Notes: generated from the sequence alone by a model not told the origin. A DNA stretch of 64,000 bases from Lelliottia sp. WAP21 (GCF_020532665.2 NZ_JAIWPG020000001.1:310001-374000); one strand, 5' to 3'. Counted from the stretch's first letter, positions 9,712 to 19,014 are shown. A program made the numbers and translations.

Positions 9712-9778
9712 AGTTGACTGCTTTATCAGCAGTCCGTTTTGCTTCAGCTGGTGTTGGCATATTAAGCAAAACCCCCAT
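9710..9778 (-). other. Candidate small RNA or 22-codon ORF ending on a terminator
   Basis: Read on the minus strand, ATG at 9778 opens a 22-residue frame (MGVLLNMPTPAEAKRTADKA, then VN and TAA at 9710-9712). The hairpin and T-run of the terminator follow at once. A TTGATA-N16-TACTCT pair lies just upstream, so a transcript of about 95-100 nt ending near 9681 is plausible. There is no clear Shine-Dalgarno site, so a structured sRNA is as likely as a peptide. I do not recognise either. Confidence 0.3.
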
Positions 9779-9969
9779 AGAGTAAGTCATTGAAAGGATT
9801 TATCAAATGAATTTAACTTATTGATCGTTAACACCGATCGAATGATCACTTTTCATACTGGATTATCGCACATCAATGATTGACACGCCCCTTATGGCGT
9901 GGATAGTTGAACGCAACCCTTTTTTAACGTTTCATCTATTCCGAATAATAAAATTCACGACAGGAACCT

Positions 9970-11451
9970 ATGACAAACCACTATCAACAACTCACCCGTA
10001 CCTTCCAGCGACTGCATCGTTTCTCCCACCTCTCCGCCATCGCCAGCTGGGATATGTTCGCCATGATGCCGCCTGGCGGCAGCACCGCACGCGGTGAAGC
10101 GCTTGCCGAAATGAGTGTTCTGCAGCATCAAATCCTGACGGATAAAAAGGTAGCGGAGTGGCTGGCCGCCGCAGAAAACGAAGATCTTAACGATGTGGAA
10201 CAGTCCAACCTGCGCGAAATGAAACGACATTATCAGCAAGCCGCTTTGCTGCCGGAATCTCTTGTTGAAGCCAAATCCCTGGCGGGCAGCAAATGTGAGC
10301 ACGCATGGCGCACGCAACGTCCGGCCAATGACTGGCAAGGATTTTCTGCCAACCTGAAAGAGGTCGTAAAACTCAGTCGTGAAGAGGCTCGCCTGCGTGC
10401 AGACGCTAAAGGTTGTACGCCTTACGACGCCCTGCTCGATCTCTTTGAACCGGACATGACCAGCGCACGGCTTGACGAGCTGTTTGGCGACATGAAGACC
10501 TGGCTGCCGGATCTCCTCGCCCGTGTGGTAGAGAAACAATCTCAGCACTCTTTTGTCCCGCCGCAAGGGCCCTTCCCGACTGCCGTTCAGCGTGAACTGG
10601 GGCTGGAAGCCATGAAAATGCTGGGCTTTGATTTTAACGCCGGCCGCCTGGACGTGAGCGCGCATCCCTTCTGCGGAGGGGTGCCTGAGGACGTGCGTAT
10701 CACCACCCGCTACGATGAAGAAGAGTTACTGAGCGCACTGTTTGGCGTAGTACATGAAACAGGTCACGCCCGTTACGAACAAAATTTACCGCGTAACTGG
10801 CTCGGTCAGCCTGTCGCTCTGGCACGATCCACCGCTATCCACGAATCGCAAAGCCTGTTCTTTGAAATGCAGCTTGGACGCAGCGAAGCCTTCCTTAAAC
10901 ATCTACTCCCGGCGGTCCAGGCCCGATTCGGCAGTCAGGCCGCCTTTAGCGAAGAGAACTTCATTGCCTGGAACCAGCGGGTGAAGCCTGGCTATATCCG
11001 CGTCGATGCAGACGAAGTGAGCTATCCGGCGCATGTCGTATTACGTTATGAGATTGAGCGGTCGTTGATTAACGGTGACATCGAGGTAGAGGACATTCCG
11101 GCCCTGTGGGACGAGAAGATGCAGGCCTGGCTCGGCTTGTCGACAAAAGGGAACGATCGTAACGGCTGTATGCAGGATATTCACTGGACCGATGGAGGTT
11201 TCGGTTATTTCCCGTCCTACACGCTCGGTGCGATGTACGCTGCACAGCTGTTCAGCGCGGCCAATACGGCGCTGCCGGGTCTGAGTGCCTCTGTTGCTGA
11301 AGGTGATTTCACGGCGCTCTTTGAGTGGCTTCGCCAGAATATCTGGCAGCACGGTAGCCGTTTTACCACCTCTCAGCTCATCACCCAGGCGACAGGCGAA
11401 GATCTTAATATTCGCTACTTCCGCGAACATCTCACGTCACGCTATTTGTAA
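9970..11451 (+). CDS. M32-family metallocarboxypeptidase (carboxypeptidase Taq type)
   Basis: Cytoplasmic zinc carboxypeptidase of 493 residues, the usual M32 length, which removes C-terminal residues from peptides. The zinc-binding HEXXH motif is HETGH within FGVVHETGHARYEQ (about residues 259-264), and the next family motif HESQSLFFE (about 289-297) supplies the glutamate ligand. The N-terminal half is helical and charged, and there is no signal peptide. The standard E. coli K-12 order has no gene here between ynfM and asr, so this is accessory. A GC hairpin follows the stop. The family is clear; the physiological substrate is unknown. Confidence 0.9.
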   Translation: MTNHYQQLTRTFQRLHRFSHLSAIASWDMFAMMPPGGSTARGEALAEMSVLQHQILTDKKVAEWLAAAENEDLNDVEQSNLREMKRHYQQAALLPESLVEAKSLAGSKCEHAWRTQRPANDWQGFSANLKEVVKLSREEARLRADAKGCTPYDALLDLFEPDMTSARLDELFGDMKTWLPDLLARVVEKQSQHSFVPPQGPFPTAVQRELGLEAMKMLGFDFNAGRLDVSAHPFCGGVPEDVRITTRYDEEELLSALFGVVHETGHARYEQNLPRNWLGQPVALARSTAIHESQSLFFEMQLGRSEAFLKHLLPAVQARFGSQAAFSEENFIAWNQRVKPGYIRVDADEVSYPAHVVLRYEIERSLINGDIEVEDIPALWDEKMQAWLGLSTKGNDRNGCMQDIHWTDGGFGYFPSYTLGAMYAAQLFSAANTALPGLSASVAEGDFTALFEWLRQNIWQHGSRFTTSQLITQATGEDLNIRYFREHLTSRYL

Positions 11452-11458
11452 TGCCTTT

Positions 11459-11479
11459 CGCCGGGGCGTGTCCCCGGCG
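11459..11479 (+). terminator. GC-rich hairpin after the M32 peptidase gene
   Basis: CGCCGGGG (11459-11466), loop CGTGT, CCCCGGCG (11472-11479), starting 7 bp after the peptidase stop. The following TTGTAC is only a poor T-run, so termination is probable rather than certain. It ends 3 bp before the RstA box of asr. Confidence 0.5.
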
Positions 11480-11482
11480 TTG

Positions 11483-11496
11483 TACATTAGGTTACA
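11483..11496 (+). promoter_or_regulatory. RstA box in the asr promoter
   Basis: TACATTAGGTTACA matches the RstA consensus TACATNTNGTTACA with one mismatch. It lies about 105 bp before the asr ATG. In E. coli asr is activated by the RstB-RstA system in acid. rstAB is present in this window at 34.5-36.6 kb. A TATAGT -10-like element lies near 11538. Confidence 0.75.
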
Positions 11497-11600
11497 CGCC
11501 GAAACCAATCACTCACGGAAGCCCCCGACCGACAAGGATATAGTTCTTTCAACGGCCCCGCAGTGGGGTTAACTGAAAAACCAAATTCGAGGGTTTCACA

Positions 11601-11906
11601 ATGAAAAAAGTATTAGCTCTGGTTGTTGCCGCTGCTATGGGTCTGTCTTCTGCTGCATTCGCTGCTGACATGACCGCTACCCCAGCTCCGGCTGCTGCAG
11701 CCACCACCACTAAAGCGGCACCGGCCAAAACTGTTCATCACAAAAAACACAAAAAAGCCGTTGAGCAAAAAGCCCAGGCGGCTAAGAAACATCATAAAAA
11801 AGCAGCAAAACCTGCTGTAGAGCAAAAAGCGCAGGCCGCTAAAAAGCACCATAAAAAAGCGGTAAAACACGAAGCAACTAAACCAGCTGCTCAACCAGCG
11901 GCATAA
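11601..11906 (+). CDS. asr: Acid-shock protein Asr
   Basis: Periplasmic, intrinsically disordered acid-shock protein of 101 residues, needed for survival and growth at moderate acidity in E. coli. It has a signal peptide ([20 protein letters not shown], cleaved after AFA) and a lysine-, alanine- and histidine-rich mature part. There are internal repeats: [15 protein letters not shown] occurs twice (about 54-68 and 73-87), with HHKKHKKA before them. A GAGGG site lies before the ATG, and an RstA box stands in the promoter. Asr has recently been described as an aggregation-preventing chaperone; that is knowledge of the family, not something visible here. Confidence 0.95.
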   Translation: MKKVLALVVAAAMGLSSAAFAADMTATPAPAAAATTTKAAPAKTVHHKKHKKAVEQKAQAAKKHHKKAAKPAVEQKAQAAKKHHKKAVKHEATKPAAQPAA

Positions 11907-11947
11907 GCTTCCCGCTTTTACGTGCCCTAACGGGCAGGTGAGTAAAC

Positions 11948-11977
11948 CGGCGCTGACCCTTTTACGGTTCAGCGCCG
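11948..11977 (+). terminator. Hairpin between asr and ydgU
   Basis: CGGCGCTGA (11948-11956) pairs with TCAGCGCCG (11969-11977) around a 12-base loop. There is no T-run after it, so it may be an attenuating or processing hairpin that allows some read-through into ydgU. Confidence 0.45.
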
Positions 11978-11997
11978 TTATGATATCCGGAGGGCGT

Positions 11998-12081
11998 ATG
12001 CTGCGGCGCTATCGGTTTGAGTTGATTCTTATCATGCTTATTTTATGCGCGCTCATCGCCAGCCATTTTTATCTTTCCTGA
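11998..12081 (+). CDS. ydgU: Small membrane protein YdgU
   Basis: A 27-residue single-pass membrane protein: MLRRYRFELILIMLILCALI followed by ASHFYLS. The N-terminus is basic and residues about 9-23 form one hydrophobic helix. It closely matches E. coli YdgU, a 27-residue small protein encoded at the same place between asr and ydgD. The ribosome binding site GGAGGG lies four bases before the ATG. It probably shares the asr transcript through the upstream hairpin and may then be induced by acid. The molecular function is unknown. Confidence 0.9.
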   Translation: MLRRYRFELILIMLILCALIASHFYLS

Positions 12082-12182
12082 ATGTAGCACGCTGATTTTA
12101 CTCCCACTTTCCCGTCGTCCCGTCTATAGTATTTTCATAGGGTTCACTTTTAATAATCATAATTACCCCATTTGAGTGAGAT

Positions 12183-13004
12183 ATGCGGAAAACTGTTGTG
12201 CTGTTACTGGGAACGTTGTGCCTGATGTCGGGCTTTTTGCACGCGGATGATGGCGATGAAGATGCGATAACGGCTCCGGAGGTCAAAACCCTCTTCTTTG
12301 GTCATGATGACCGGACCCGTGTCGCCGATCCGACACAAGCGCCCTGGGATGCGATTGGTCAACTGGAAACGGCCAGCGGAAATCTCTGCACCGCCACCCT
12401 GATTTCCTCCCACCTGGCATTAACGGCCGGACACTGCTTATTGATTCCCCCAAAAGGTAAACCGGACAGAGCGGTAGCGCTGCGTTTTGTCTCGAAAAAA
12501 GGTCTGTGGCGTTACGAAATACATGACGTTGAAGGCCGGGTCGATGCCTCGTTAGGTAAACGACTGAAACCCGACGGTGACGGCTGGATTGTGCCGCCCA
12601 ACGCGGCTGAATGGGATTTTGGTCTGATCATTTTGCGTAATCCCCCTTCCGGGATCACCCCGTTGCCGCTCTTCGACGGAGATAAAGCGGCGTTAACCGC
12701 CGCGCTAAAAACGGTCGATCGGAAAGTGACCCAGTCCGGTTATCCGCTCGATCATCTGGATTCGCTCTATACCCATGCCAACTGCATCGTCACCGGATGG
12801 GCGCAGAATAATGTATTGTCTCACCAGTGCGACACGTTACCCGGCGACAGTGGCTCGCCGCTGATGCTTAACACTGGCAGTGGCTGGCAGTTAATCGGCG
12901 TACAAAGCTCCGCGCCTGCGGCCAAAGATCGCTATCGGGCCGATAACCGTGCGCTGTCGGTGACCGGTTTTCGCGACAAGCTGGAAGCGCTGGCGCAGCA
13001 GTAA
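12183..13004 (+). CDS. ydgD: Trypsin-like serine protease YdgD
   Basis: Predicted secreted or periplasmic S1-family serine protease of 273 residues, the same length as E. coli YdgD. It has a signal peptide ([21 protein letters not shown]). The histidine motif LTAGHCL is near residue 80, an aspartate in the WDFGLIIL segment near residue 143, and the nucleophile motif LPGDSGSPL near residues 220-228, so the catalytic triad is complete. The paired cysteines CTATL/HCL and CIVTGW/QCDTLP suggest disulfides. It lies downstream of the acid-shock gene as in E. coli. The substrate is unknown. Confidence 0.9.
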   Translation: MRKTVVLLLGTLCLMSGFLHADDGDEDAITAPEVKTLFFGHDDRTRVADPTQAPWDAIGQLETASGNLCTATLISSHLALTAGHCLLIPPKGKPDRAVALRFVSKKGLWRYEIHDVEGRVDASLGKRLKPDGDGWIVPPNAAEWDFGLIILRNPPSGITPLPLFDGDKAALTAALKTVDRKVTQSGYPLDHLDSLYTHANCIVTGWAQNNVLSHQCDTLPGDSGSPLMLNTGSGWQLIGVQSSAPAAKDRYRADNRALSVTGFRDKLEALAQQ

Positions 13005-13139
13005 ATTCCCCCTGCCGCATCTGGCGTCACGCCCCTGTCGTCTCTGACGGCGTTGGCTGGCTGTACTTCAATCCCTGCAATGTAGAAATGTATGTCAGAG
13101 GGCGAATGTCGCTGCCCGTCTGGGCAGGCAGCGATCGCA

Positions 13140-13469
13140 TCAGGCCAGTTTTATCATCACCATCCCGGCGATCAACAGGACCAGACCTATCCAGCCCTTA
13201 TTGTTAAGGCGCTGACCAAAGAGGATCCAACCCGCCGCCAGCGTGGCTGCAATGCCGAACCCGCCCCACAGCGCATAGGCCACGGAGAGATCGATCCCTT
13301 TAACCGCCTGCGAAAGCGCACTGAAGGCCCCCAGCACAGCAGCAATGGACATCAGGCCATAGGTTTTACGTTTAAACCCATCTGAAAATTTCAGGAAAAC
13401 GTTGGCGATAATTTCAAGCACAATCGCCAGCGCCAGCCACGCTGCATGAACCCACTCAAACTGTTGCAT
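13140..13469 (-). CDS. mdtI: Spermidine exporter subunit MdtI (SMR family)
   Basis: Small-multidrug-resistance protein of 109 residues with four transmembrane helices. With MdtJ it forms the heteromeric MdtJI pump that excretes spermidine in E. coli. The SMR signature is seen in [22 protein letters not shown] (N-terminal glutamate in helix 1) and [10 protein letters not shown]. Its start overlaps the end of mdtJ by 14 bp, so the two are translationally coupled. Confidence 0.93.
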   Translation of the reverse strand: MQQFEWVHAAWLALAIVLEIIANVFLKFSDGFKRKTYGLMSIAAVLGAFSALSQAVKGIDLSVAYALWGGFGIAATLAAGWILFGQRLNNKGWIGLVLLIAGMVMIKLA

Positions 13470-13818
13470 GCGTCTGCTCCTTCTGTTTTTTAGACGGTTT
13501 GCGCGTCCCCGATTTGATGAGCACTATCCCGGCTACCAGCGTGGTCAGACCGGCAATTTTCATTATTGATAAGGTTTCATCAAATATCATTACACTGAAA
13601 AGCGTAATCAACAGAATACCGATCCCTTCCCACAACGCATACGCCACGCCAAGGGCGATTTTTTTCACTGCAAATGACAGGAAAATATACGAAAGGGAAA
13701 TCATCACCAGCATTAAAATAAAGCCGGTATTGCCATCACTAATACTTGCCCATTTCATAGACAACGTACCCGTAATTTCAGCAACGATTGCCAGGCCTAA
13801 TAGGATCCAGTAAAACAT
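13456..13818 (-). CDS. mdtJ: Spermidine exporter subunit MdtJ (SMR family)
   Basis: SMR-family protein of 120 residues with four transmembrane helices, the other half of the MdtJI spermidine exporter. Helix 1 carries the conserved membrane glutamate ([17 protein letters not shown]), and helix 3 has [12 protein letters not shown], the second-subunit variant with W-E. The basic tail [15 protein letters not shown] is cytoplasmic. The ATG has an AGGAG site upstream. It is the first gene of the mdtJI operon; the leader to tqsA on the other strand is about 400 bp. Confidence 0.93.
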   Translation of the reverse strand: MFYWILLGLAIVAEITGTLSMKWASISDGNTGFILMLVMISLSYIFLSFAVKKIALGVAYALWEGIGILLITLFSVMIFDETLSIMKIAGLTTLVAGIVLIKSGTRKPSKKQKEQTHATV

Positions 13819-14241
13819 GTTTTTTCTCCTGCATGAGAATATGATCTTTAGCAGCTTGTCGACAGCGACAAACCCCAGAAAAAAGAAATAAAATCAGATA
13901 GCTAAGCGCGATGCGCCAGCTCAGGCAGAAGACGGGACTACAGTGCGTTGCGCCAGTGTTGCTCACCTGACAGCAGGCAGAAAGAGGAGGAGATAACAGC
14001 GATGTTTTTTGACACGTACGTCCTGAACCGATTGTCCATAATATTACAATTATCCGCGGTGTTGCTTCTCGTCATTGCGGATGAAAATTGTCCTCAGTAG
14101 TTAAACACGGATGATTTGTATCATAAGCTAAGATTAAACTCAAAGAATTTTCAATTCTTTACCCAGTCTGTTTGATTTACGTTAGATTATTGCAGGCACA
14201 TTGCCATTATTATAAATAAAATGATGAATGCAGGTACACAC
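13819..14241. other. 423-bp divergent intergenic region between mdtJI and tqsA
   Basis: No convincing gene. It becomes AT-rich toward tqsA, includes the short hairpin AAAGAATT/AATTCTTT (about 14142-14160), and must carry both divergent promoters. E. coli mdtJI is regulated by spermidine and H-NS-like silencing; I cannot place specific sites here. Confidence 0.5.
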
Positions 14242-15276
14242 ATGGCCAAACCTATTATTACCCTGAACGGATTAAAAATTGTCATCATGCTGGGAATGCT
14301 GGTGATTATCCTTTCGGGGATCCGCTTCGCTGCCGATATTATCGTGCCGTTTATTCTGGCGCTGTTTATCGCCGTGATCCTGAACCCACTGGTACAGCGA
14401 ATGGTACGACTGCGTGTTCCCCGGGTGCTGGCTATTACTCTGCTCATCACGGTAATTATCATGGCGATGGTGTTACTGGTGGCCTATCTCGGCACCTCGT
14501 TAAACGAACTGGCCCGTACTCTGCCACAGTATCGTTCGTCGCTGGTCGTTCCTTTGCAACAAATCGAACCCTGGTTGCAGCGGGCTGGAATTGAAGTCTC
14601 CGTTGAGGAATTACTTAAGTATATCGACCCTAACGCCGCGATGACGTTGGTCACCAGCATCTTGTCGCAGCTTTCAAATGCCATGACCTCCATTTTTTTA
14701 CTGCTGCTGACGGTGGTCTTTATGCTGTTCGAAGTGCCTCAGTTACCCGCTAAGCTGCAACAGGTGATGAGTCGTCCGGCAGAAGGCATGGGTGCGATTC
14801 AACGTGCGCTCGACAGCGTCTCTCGCTACCTGGTGCTGAAAACGGCGATCAGCATCGTGACCGGGCTGGTCGCCTGGGGCATGCTCGCTGCACTGGACGT
14901 GCGTTTCGCTTTCGTCTGGGGGCTGCTGGCGTTTGCCCTCAACTATATTCCCAATATTGGATCGGTGCTGGCCGCAATCCCGCCTATCGCTCAGGTGCTG
15001 GTGTTCAGCGGGCTGTATGACGCGTTGATCGTCCTGGCCGGTTATCTGGTGATTAATCTGGTCTTTGGTAATATTCTTGAGCCGCGCATGATGGGACGAG
15101 GCCTGGGTCTGTCGACGCTGGTGGTATTTTTGTCTCTGATATTCTGGGGATGGCTATTAGGTCCAGTCGGAATGTTGCTATCCGTACCGCTGACCATCAT
15201 CGTTAAAATCGCACTGGAGCAAACGGCAGGCGGTCAAAGTATTGCGGTGCTATTGAGTGACATGAGCCATCAATAG
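14242..15276 (+). CDS. tqsA: AI-2 exporter family protein TqsA
   Basis: Inner-membrane protein of 344 residues in the AI-2E (PerM/TqsA) family. E. coli TqsA promotes export of the quorum signal autoinducer-2 and affects biofilm formation. About eight hydrophobic segments are visible, with the family motif [18 protein letters not shown] near residues 230-247 and [13 protein letters not shown] near 280. I took the ATG at 14242 because the protein then starts [20 protein letters not shown] as in E. coli; the open frame extends seven codons upstream. Its last 7 bp overlap the convergent oxidoreductase gene. Confidence 0.93.
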   Translation: MAKPIITLNGLKIVIMLGMLVIILSGIRFAADIIVPFILALFIAVILNPLVQRMVRLRVPRVLAITLLITVIIMAMVLLVAYLGTSLNELARTLPQYRSSLVVPLQQIEPWLQRAGIEVSVEELLKYIDPNAAMTLVTSILSQLSNAMTSIFLLLLTVVFMLFEVPQLPAKLQQVMSRPAEGMGAIQRALDSVSRYLVLKTAISIVTGLVAWGMLAALDVRFAFVWGLLAFALNYIPNIGSVLAAIPPIAQVLVFSGLYDALIVLAGYLVINLVFGNILEPRMMGRGLGLSTLVVFLSLIFWGWLLGPVGMLLSVPLTIIVKIALEQTAGGQSIAVLLSDMSHQ

Positions 15277-16193
15277 ACGATAAGCGGCTTACTGACTCTG
15301 CCCGGTTCACGATACCAGGCCAGGGCATCGCGCCAGGCCTCAAACGGGAATAATCTGCTCTCGCTGCACTGGCTTGCCTGTAATCGCGGCCAGAGCGCGC
15401 GAAAGGCGTCCTGCCACGCTTTAACACTCAGCGACGCCAGCTCATTTCGCATATGAAACCAACGCACCTGCGGTAACTGTGTGAAGGGTTTGCCGGAGAG
15501 CAAACCATAGCAAACGAACAGCCCCGACTCTGGCATTGCGCGCAAAATCGCCTCTGCCAGCTCGCCTCCGGTCGCATCGAAGACAATCTCAGCGCATGCC
15601 GACATGGCCGTAATCGTCGGCAAATCCTGTTGAGAAACCGGCGTGATGCCCATCGCAGCCAGCCTGTCGGCATGAACAGGGGAACGATGGATACCGTAGA
15701 CGACCTTAGCGCCCTCACGTAACGCCCATTGCCCGAGCAATACCGCACAGTCCGAACCTGCTGCGGTTAACAACACACATTTCCCCCGTACCGGATAGCG
15801 TTTAAGCAGCATTTGCGCGGCAAGCGGATTGATATAAGCCCGTGCCGCGAGAGAAGAGACAACCTCATCGGGCACCTGGATCGCCAGCTCAGCCGGACAA
15901 TCGACCCAACGCTGCCAGGTCCCTTGCCCGCGTAGCGGTAGCACCCGCTTGCCGAGTAGCGGGGTCGGACCATCAATCACCGTACCAACACCTTCGTAAC
16001 CTGCCACCGCAGGCAGCGGCGTTCGATGTCGGTAAGCGCCCGTGACGGGAATAAGATCGGACGCATTCACCGGGGCAAAGCACATTTCTACCCGCAATGT
16101 CCCTGCGGAAAGGGGCGCAAGCGCGATCGTTTCACGCATTAAAACGGATTCAGGTTCCCCGAAGCGGTGATAACGCAACGCAATATTGTTCAT
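15270..16193 (-). CDS. Zinc-independent MDR-family NAD(P)H oxidoreductase
   Basis: Medium-chain dehydrogenase/reductase of 307 residues, similar to quinone oxidoreductase and 2-enoyl thioester reductases. The GroES-like N-terminal domain has [16 protein letters not shown] and the [10 protein letters not shown] segment (about 63-72). The Rossmann region begins near [18 protein letters not shown] (about 140-157), and [15 protein letters not shown] follows the cofactor site. No structural-zinc cysteine cluster is seen, so the zinc-free subfamily fits. It is not in the E. coli backbone at this position and lies between tqsA and umuDC. The substrate is not predictable. Confidence 0.75.
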   Translation of the reverse strand: MNNIALRYHRFGEPESVLMRETIALAPLSAGTLRVEMCFAPVNASDLIPVTGAYRHRTPLPAVAGYEGVGTVIDGPTPLLGKRVLPLRGQGTWQRWVDCPAELAIQVPDEVVSSLAARAYINPLAAQMLLKRYPVRGKCVLLTAAGSDCAVLLGQWALREGAKVVYGIHRSPVHADRLAAMGITPVSQQDLPTITAMSACAEIVFDATGGELAEAILRAMPESGLFVCYGLLSGKPFTQLPQVRWFHMRNELASLSVKAWQDAFRALWPRLQASQCSESRLFPFEAWRDALAWYREPGRVSKPLIVY

Positions 16194-16254
16194 GAGACGG
16201 CCAGAATAGCTTTTGTGGGCAATAGCTTATTGTCTTACTTCCTGAGGGAAGAGT

Positions 16255-17517
16255 CTATTTCGCTACCGGAAAATCAGCGTAACGTGTGGTATAGCCCGGT
16301 GAGAGCATTTCCCGCTTCATCGCCCAGCGTTTCACGCGCCCCTGCCCGGCAAACCAGATGGTTCCCCGTCCGGAACCATTCAGTTTATCCACCACATCCA
16401 TCAGCGCCTGGCTGTTGGCATACGGCTGATGTTCCTCAAACAGATTAAGCTGCGCCTCACCCTCACCGAAAAAATCACTCAGCATGACCCCTGCTTTCAT
16501 ATAACGAAAGCCCTCTCGCCAGATCCTGTCCAGCGCCTGGGTCGCGACACGAATGATGTCACGCGTATCATTAGACGGAACGGCCAATCGCCCACTGGCC
16601 TGTGGGCCATAGAAAACGTCATTATCGGCATGGGGACTCGTCCGTAAAAATACGCAGATGGCGCAGCAATACTGTCGTTCGGACCGGAGTTTTTCGGCGG
16701 CACGTTCGGCATAGGCACAGACAGCCTGGTGCATATCAGCATAATGCGTGATCCGTTGCCCAAAGGAGCGGCTACAGATGATTTGCTGCCTGGCGGGAAT
16801 GAACTCATCGACCTCCAGACAAGACTCCCCGCGCAGTTCGCGGACCGTGCGTTCCATCACGACGTTAAAATGTTTGCGGATCACCCAGGTTGAACAGTCT
16901 GCCAGCTGTTGCGCCGTTTCAATGCCCAGGAGCCTGAGTCTTTTGGCAATCCGTCGGCCTACGCCCCAGACCTCTTCAACGGGCACCCGGGCGAGCAGTT
17001 TACGCTGGCGGTCGCGCTGTGACAGATCGACCACGCCGCCCGTTTTTGGCCATTTTTTTGCCGCATAATTCGCCAGTTTAGCCAGCGTTTTCGTTGGCGC
17101 AATGCCTACGCCAACGGTAAGGCCGGTAATTTTTTTAACCCTTTCGCGCATCTGGCACCCGAAGGTTTCCAGCGGTATTACGTTTGCAATCCCCGACAGA
17201 TTCACAAATGCCTCATCAATGGAGTAAACCTCGATTGAAGGGGCCATCTCTTACAGCGTTGCCATCACCCGATGGCTGAGATCGGCATACAGAGCGTAAT
17301 TCGAACTGAATACCGCCACATCCTGACGCCGCAGATCGTGCTTAATCTTGAAATAAGGCGCTCCCATCTTGATCCCCAACGCTTTCGCCTCTGCCGATCG
17401 GGAGATGATGCAGCCATCATTATTTGACACCACCACCACCGGCTTACCCTGCAAATCGGGCCGAAAGACGGTCTCGCAGGAGGTGTAGAAGCTGTTAACA
17501 TCAACCAGCGCGAACAT
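16255..17517 (-). pseudogene. umuC: umuC interrupted by an in-frame stop codon (DNA polymerase V catalytic subunit)
   Basis: Y-family translesion polymerase gene split by a TAA at 17251-17253. The first 88 codons (17517-17254) hold MFALVDVNSFYTSCE with the first catalytic aspartate. The frame continues without a shift after the stop as EMAPSIEVYSIDEAF, which carries the catalytic SIDEAF, and on to the C-terminus. E. coli UmuC reads VMSTLEELSPRVEIYSIDEAF here, so one base change (GAA to TAA) explains the stop. Without it the protein would be 419 residues against 422 in E. coli. The gene overlaps the end of umuD by 17 bp. Probably a recent nonsense mutation; a sequencing error is possible. Confidence 0.85.
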
Positions 17518-17935
17518 GGAGATGACTTTTTAAGCTATGGGTCACCACGCCGAAGATTTGGACTTCCTCGTCGGGCTGAAAGGTTATGGGCTGGAACTGC
17601 GGATTGTGGGGAACTAACGCCAGGATGGGGGTTGTTTGCAGCTCTTTAACGGTAAATTCTCCCGCAATAGCCGCCACAACAATATTACCGTGCCCCGCCG
17701 TTAACGCGCGATCCACGACCAGCAAGTCACCATCGCCGATCCCCGCGCCAATCATGGAATCGCCGCTGACTTTCACAAAATAGGTTGCATGGGGATGTGC
17801 CACCACCAGTTTGTTCAGATCGAGACGATCCTCGACGTAATCCTGCGCGGGGCTGGGGAATCCACATGCCACCTTCTCCATGAACAGGGGTAACGCCATA
17901 ATATTGTCAGATGCATAAGCATAAAGCGTGCTCAT
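17501..17935 (-). CDS. umuD: SOS mutagenesis protein UmuD
   Basis: UmuD of 144 residues, the regulatory subunit of polymerase V. RecA filaments stimulate its self-cleavage to UmuD'. The Cys-Gly cleavage site is in KVACGFPSP (about 22-30), the nucleophilic serine in KVSGDSMIG and the lysine in GEFTVKEL. I chose the ATG at 17935 with an AGG site before it; an upstream in-frame ATG at 17950 would lie close to the LexA box. A perfect-core LexA box is 21 bp upstream. The gene looks intact while its partner umuC carries a stop. Confidence 0.92.
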   Translation of the reverse strand: MSTLYAYASDNIMALPLFMEKVACGFPSPAQDYVEDRLDLNKLVVAHPHATYFVKVSGDSMIGAGIGDGDLLVVDRALTAGHGNIVVAAIAGEFTVKELQTTPILALVPHNPQFQPITFQPDEEVQIFGVVTHSLKSHLHVRAG

Positions 17936-17956
17936 AATAGCCTGCCACACCGATAA

Positions 17957-17972
17957 CTGTATTTATATACAG
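17957..17972 (-). promoter_or_regulatory. LexA (SOS) box of umuDC
   Basis: CTGT-ATTTATAT-ACAG, a perfect match to the CTGT-N8-ACAG core with AT-rich centre. It lies 21 bp upstream of the chosen umuD start, where LexA would cover the promoter. Confidence 0.93.
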
Positions 17973-18060
17973 TATTATGAATTTTGCCCTCAGATCAAGC
18001 CGCGTGTGTTTTAATTAAATGAACCCCTTGATGACACTCAACATTTAAGCCGGAGATGTT

Positions 18061-18903
18061 GTGCCACTATATCGCTCCTCACTCGCTGTAAAAATATGCC
18101 TGGCGATGGTGGCATTTGCCGCCAACTCCGTTTTATGTCGCCTCGCCCTTAAGGGCGCACATATTGAGCCGGTCTTGTTTAGCACGCTTCGGTTGCTCAG
18201 CGGCGCGGTGGTGTTAGCACCGCTGCTTTTCAGAAAGCGCGCGCGGGCAACTCCTCGCTGGAAACTGAGCCAGGCATTTTTTCTGGCGATGTATGCACTC
18301 TTTTTCTCCGTTGCGTATATCAGGCTGGATGCAGGCGCAGGTGCCCTTTTGCTTTTCGGCGTCGTACAAATAACGATGGTAGTGAGCGGGTTAATGCGCG
18401 GCGAGAGACTGAATCTCACCAGAAGTTGCGGGTTGATTGTTGCAATCGCCGGGATCGCCGCACTCTTGCTACCCGGCGCGGTGACTCCGTCGCTGAAGAG
18501 TGCACTGTTAATGGGCATCGCGGGGGTGGCATGGGCCGCCTATTCTCTGTCCGGCAAGTCTGCAACGGATCCCGGGACGTCTACCGCGGCAAACTTTTTA
18601 CTGGCTGTTCCCTTTACCTTGCTTGCCCTGTTCGTATCGGGGTCAGACCTGCACTATGATCATCGCGGGATTGTGCTGGCCATCCTGTCTGGTGCACTCG
18701 CGTCGGCGGGTGCCTATGTTCTGTGGTATGCCATCCTGCCAAAAATAGATGCCGTCACCGCCAGTACCGTTCAGCTGAGCGTCCCCTGCCTGGCGACGCT
18801 TGCCGGGGTGATATTTTTGGGCGAAGCGCTGAGTTTGAGCATGTTGCTTTCAACGCTCGCTGTCCTGAGCGGAATCTGGCTGGTTGTCCGAAAAGCACCC
18901 TGA
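18061..18903 (+). CDS. EamA/DMT-family transporter
   Basis: Inner-membrane drug/metabolite transporter of 280 residues with ten predicted transmembrane helices in two EamA repeats (about 5-130 and 145-278). SGALASAGAYVLWYAILPKI and the terminal LSTLAVLSGIWLVV resemble the second EamA repeat. The start is a GTG preceded by GGAG; an ATG at 18056 is out of frame. It is not part of the E. coli backbone here. The substrate is unknown; members export amino acids, nucleosides or drugs. The next gene has its own sigma-28 promoter, so this is probably a single-gene unit. Confidence 0.8.
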   Translation: MPLYRSSLAVKICLAMVAFAANSVLCRLALKGAHIEPVLFSTLRLLSGAVVLAPLLFRKRARATPRWKLSQAFFLAMYALFFSVAYIRLDAGAGALLLFGVVQITMVVSGLMRGERLNLTRSCGLIVAIAGIAALLLPGAVTPSLKSALLMGIAGVAWAAYSLSGKSATDPGTSTAANFLLAVPFTLLALFVSGSDLHYDHRGIVLAILSGALASAGAYVLWYAILPKIDAVTASTVQLSVPCLATLAGVIFLGEALSLSMLLSTLAVLSGIWLVVRKAP

Positions 18904-19014
18904 TCCTCATTATGTCAATGGCTTACTTTAATCGGGCGTCAGGTTGCCCCTTCTTTTATCTCATTGGCTGCAAGCATCCCCAGCAAAACGTCGATTAGTT
19001 AAGCGATAGTACAT

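Larger units (their letters stand above)
9650..9969. other. 320-bp intergenic region with stacked stem-loops
   Basis: No annotated gene is recognised here. Besides the terminator at 9681-9711 it holds two adjacent perfect hairpins: GACTGCT/AGCAGTC (9716-9734, loop 5) and GTTTTGCTT/AAGCAAAAC (9736-9772, loop 19). On the minus strand a 22-codon open frame (9778 down to 9710) ends on the terminator. The right part (9780-9969) is AT-rich and probably carries the promoter of the M32 peptidase gene. Confidence 0.6.

Noticed and set aside
16255..17247. Separate short umuC-like gene starting at 17247
   Set aside because: The frame upstream is the same one and continues the UmuC sequence across the stop. 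It is one gene with a nonsense codon, not two genes, and no frameshift is needed.
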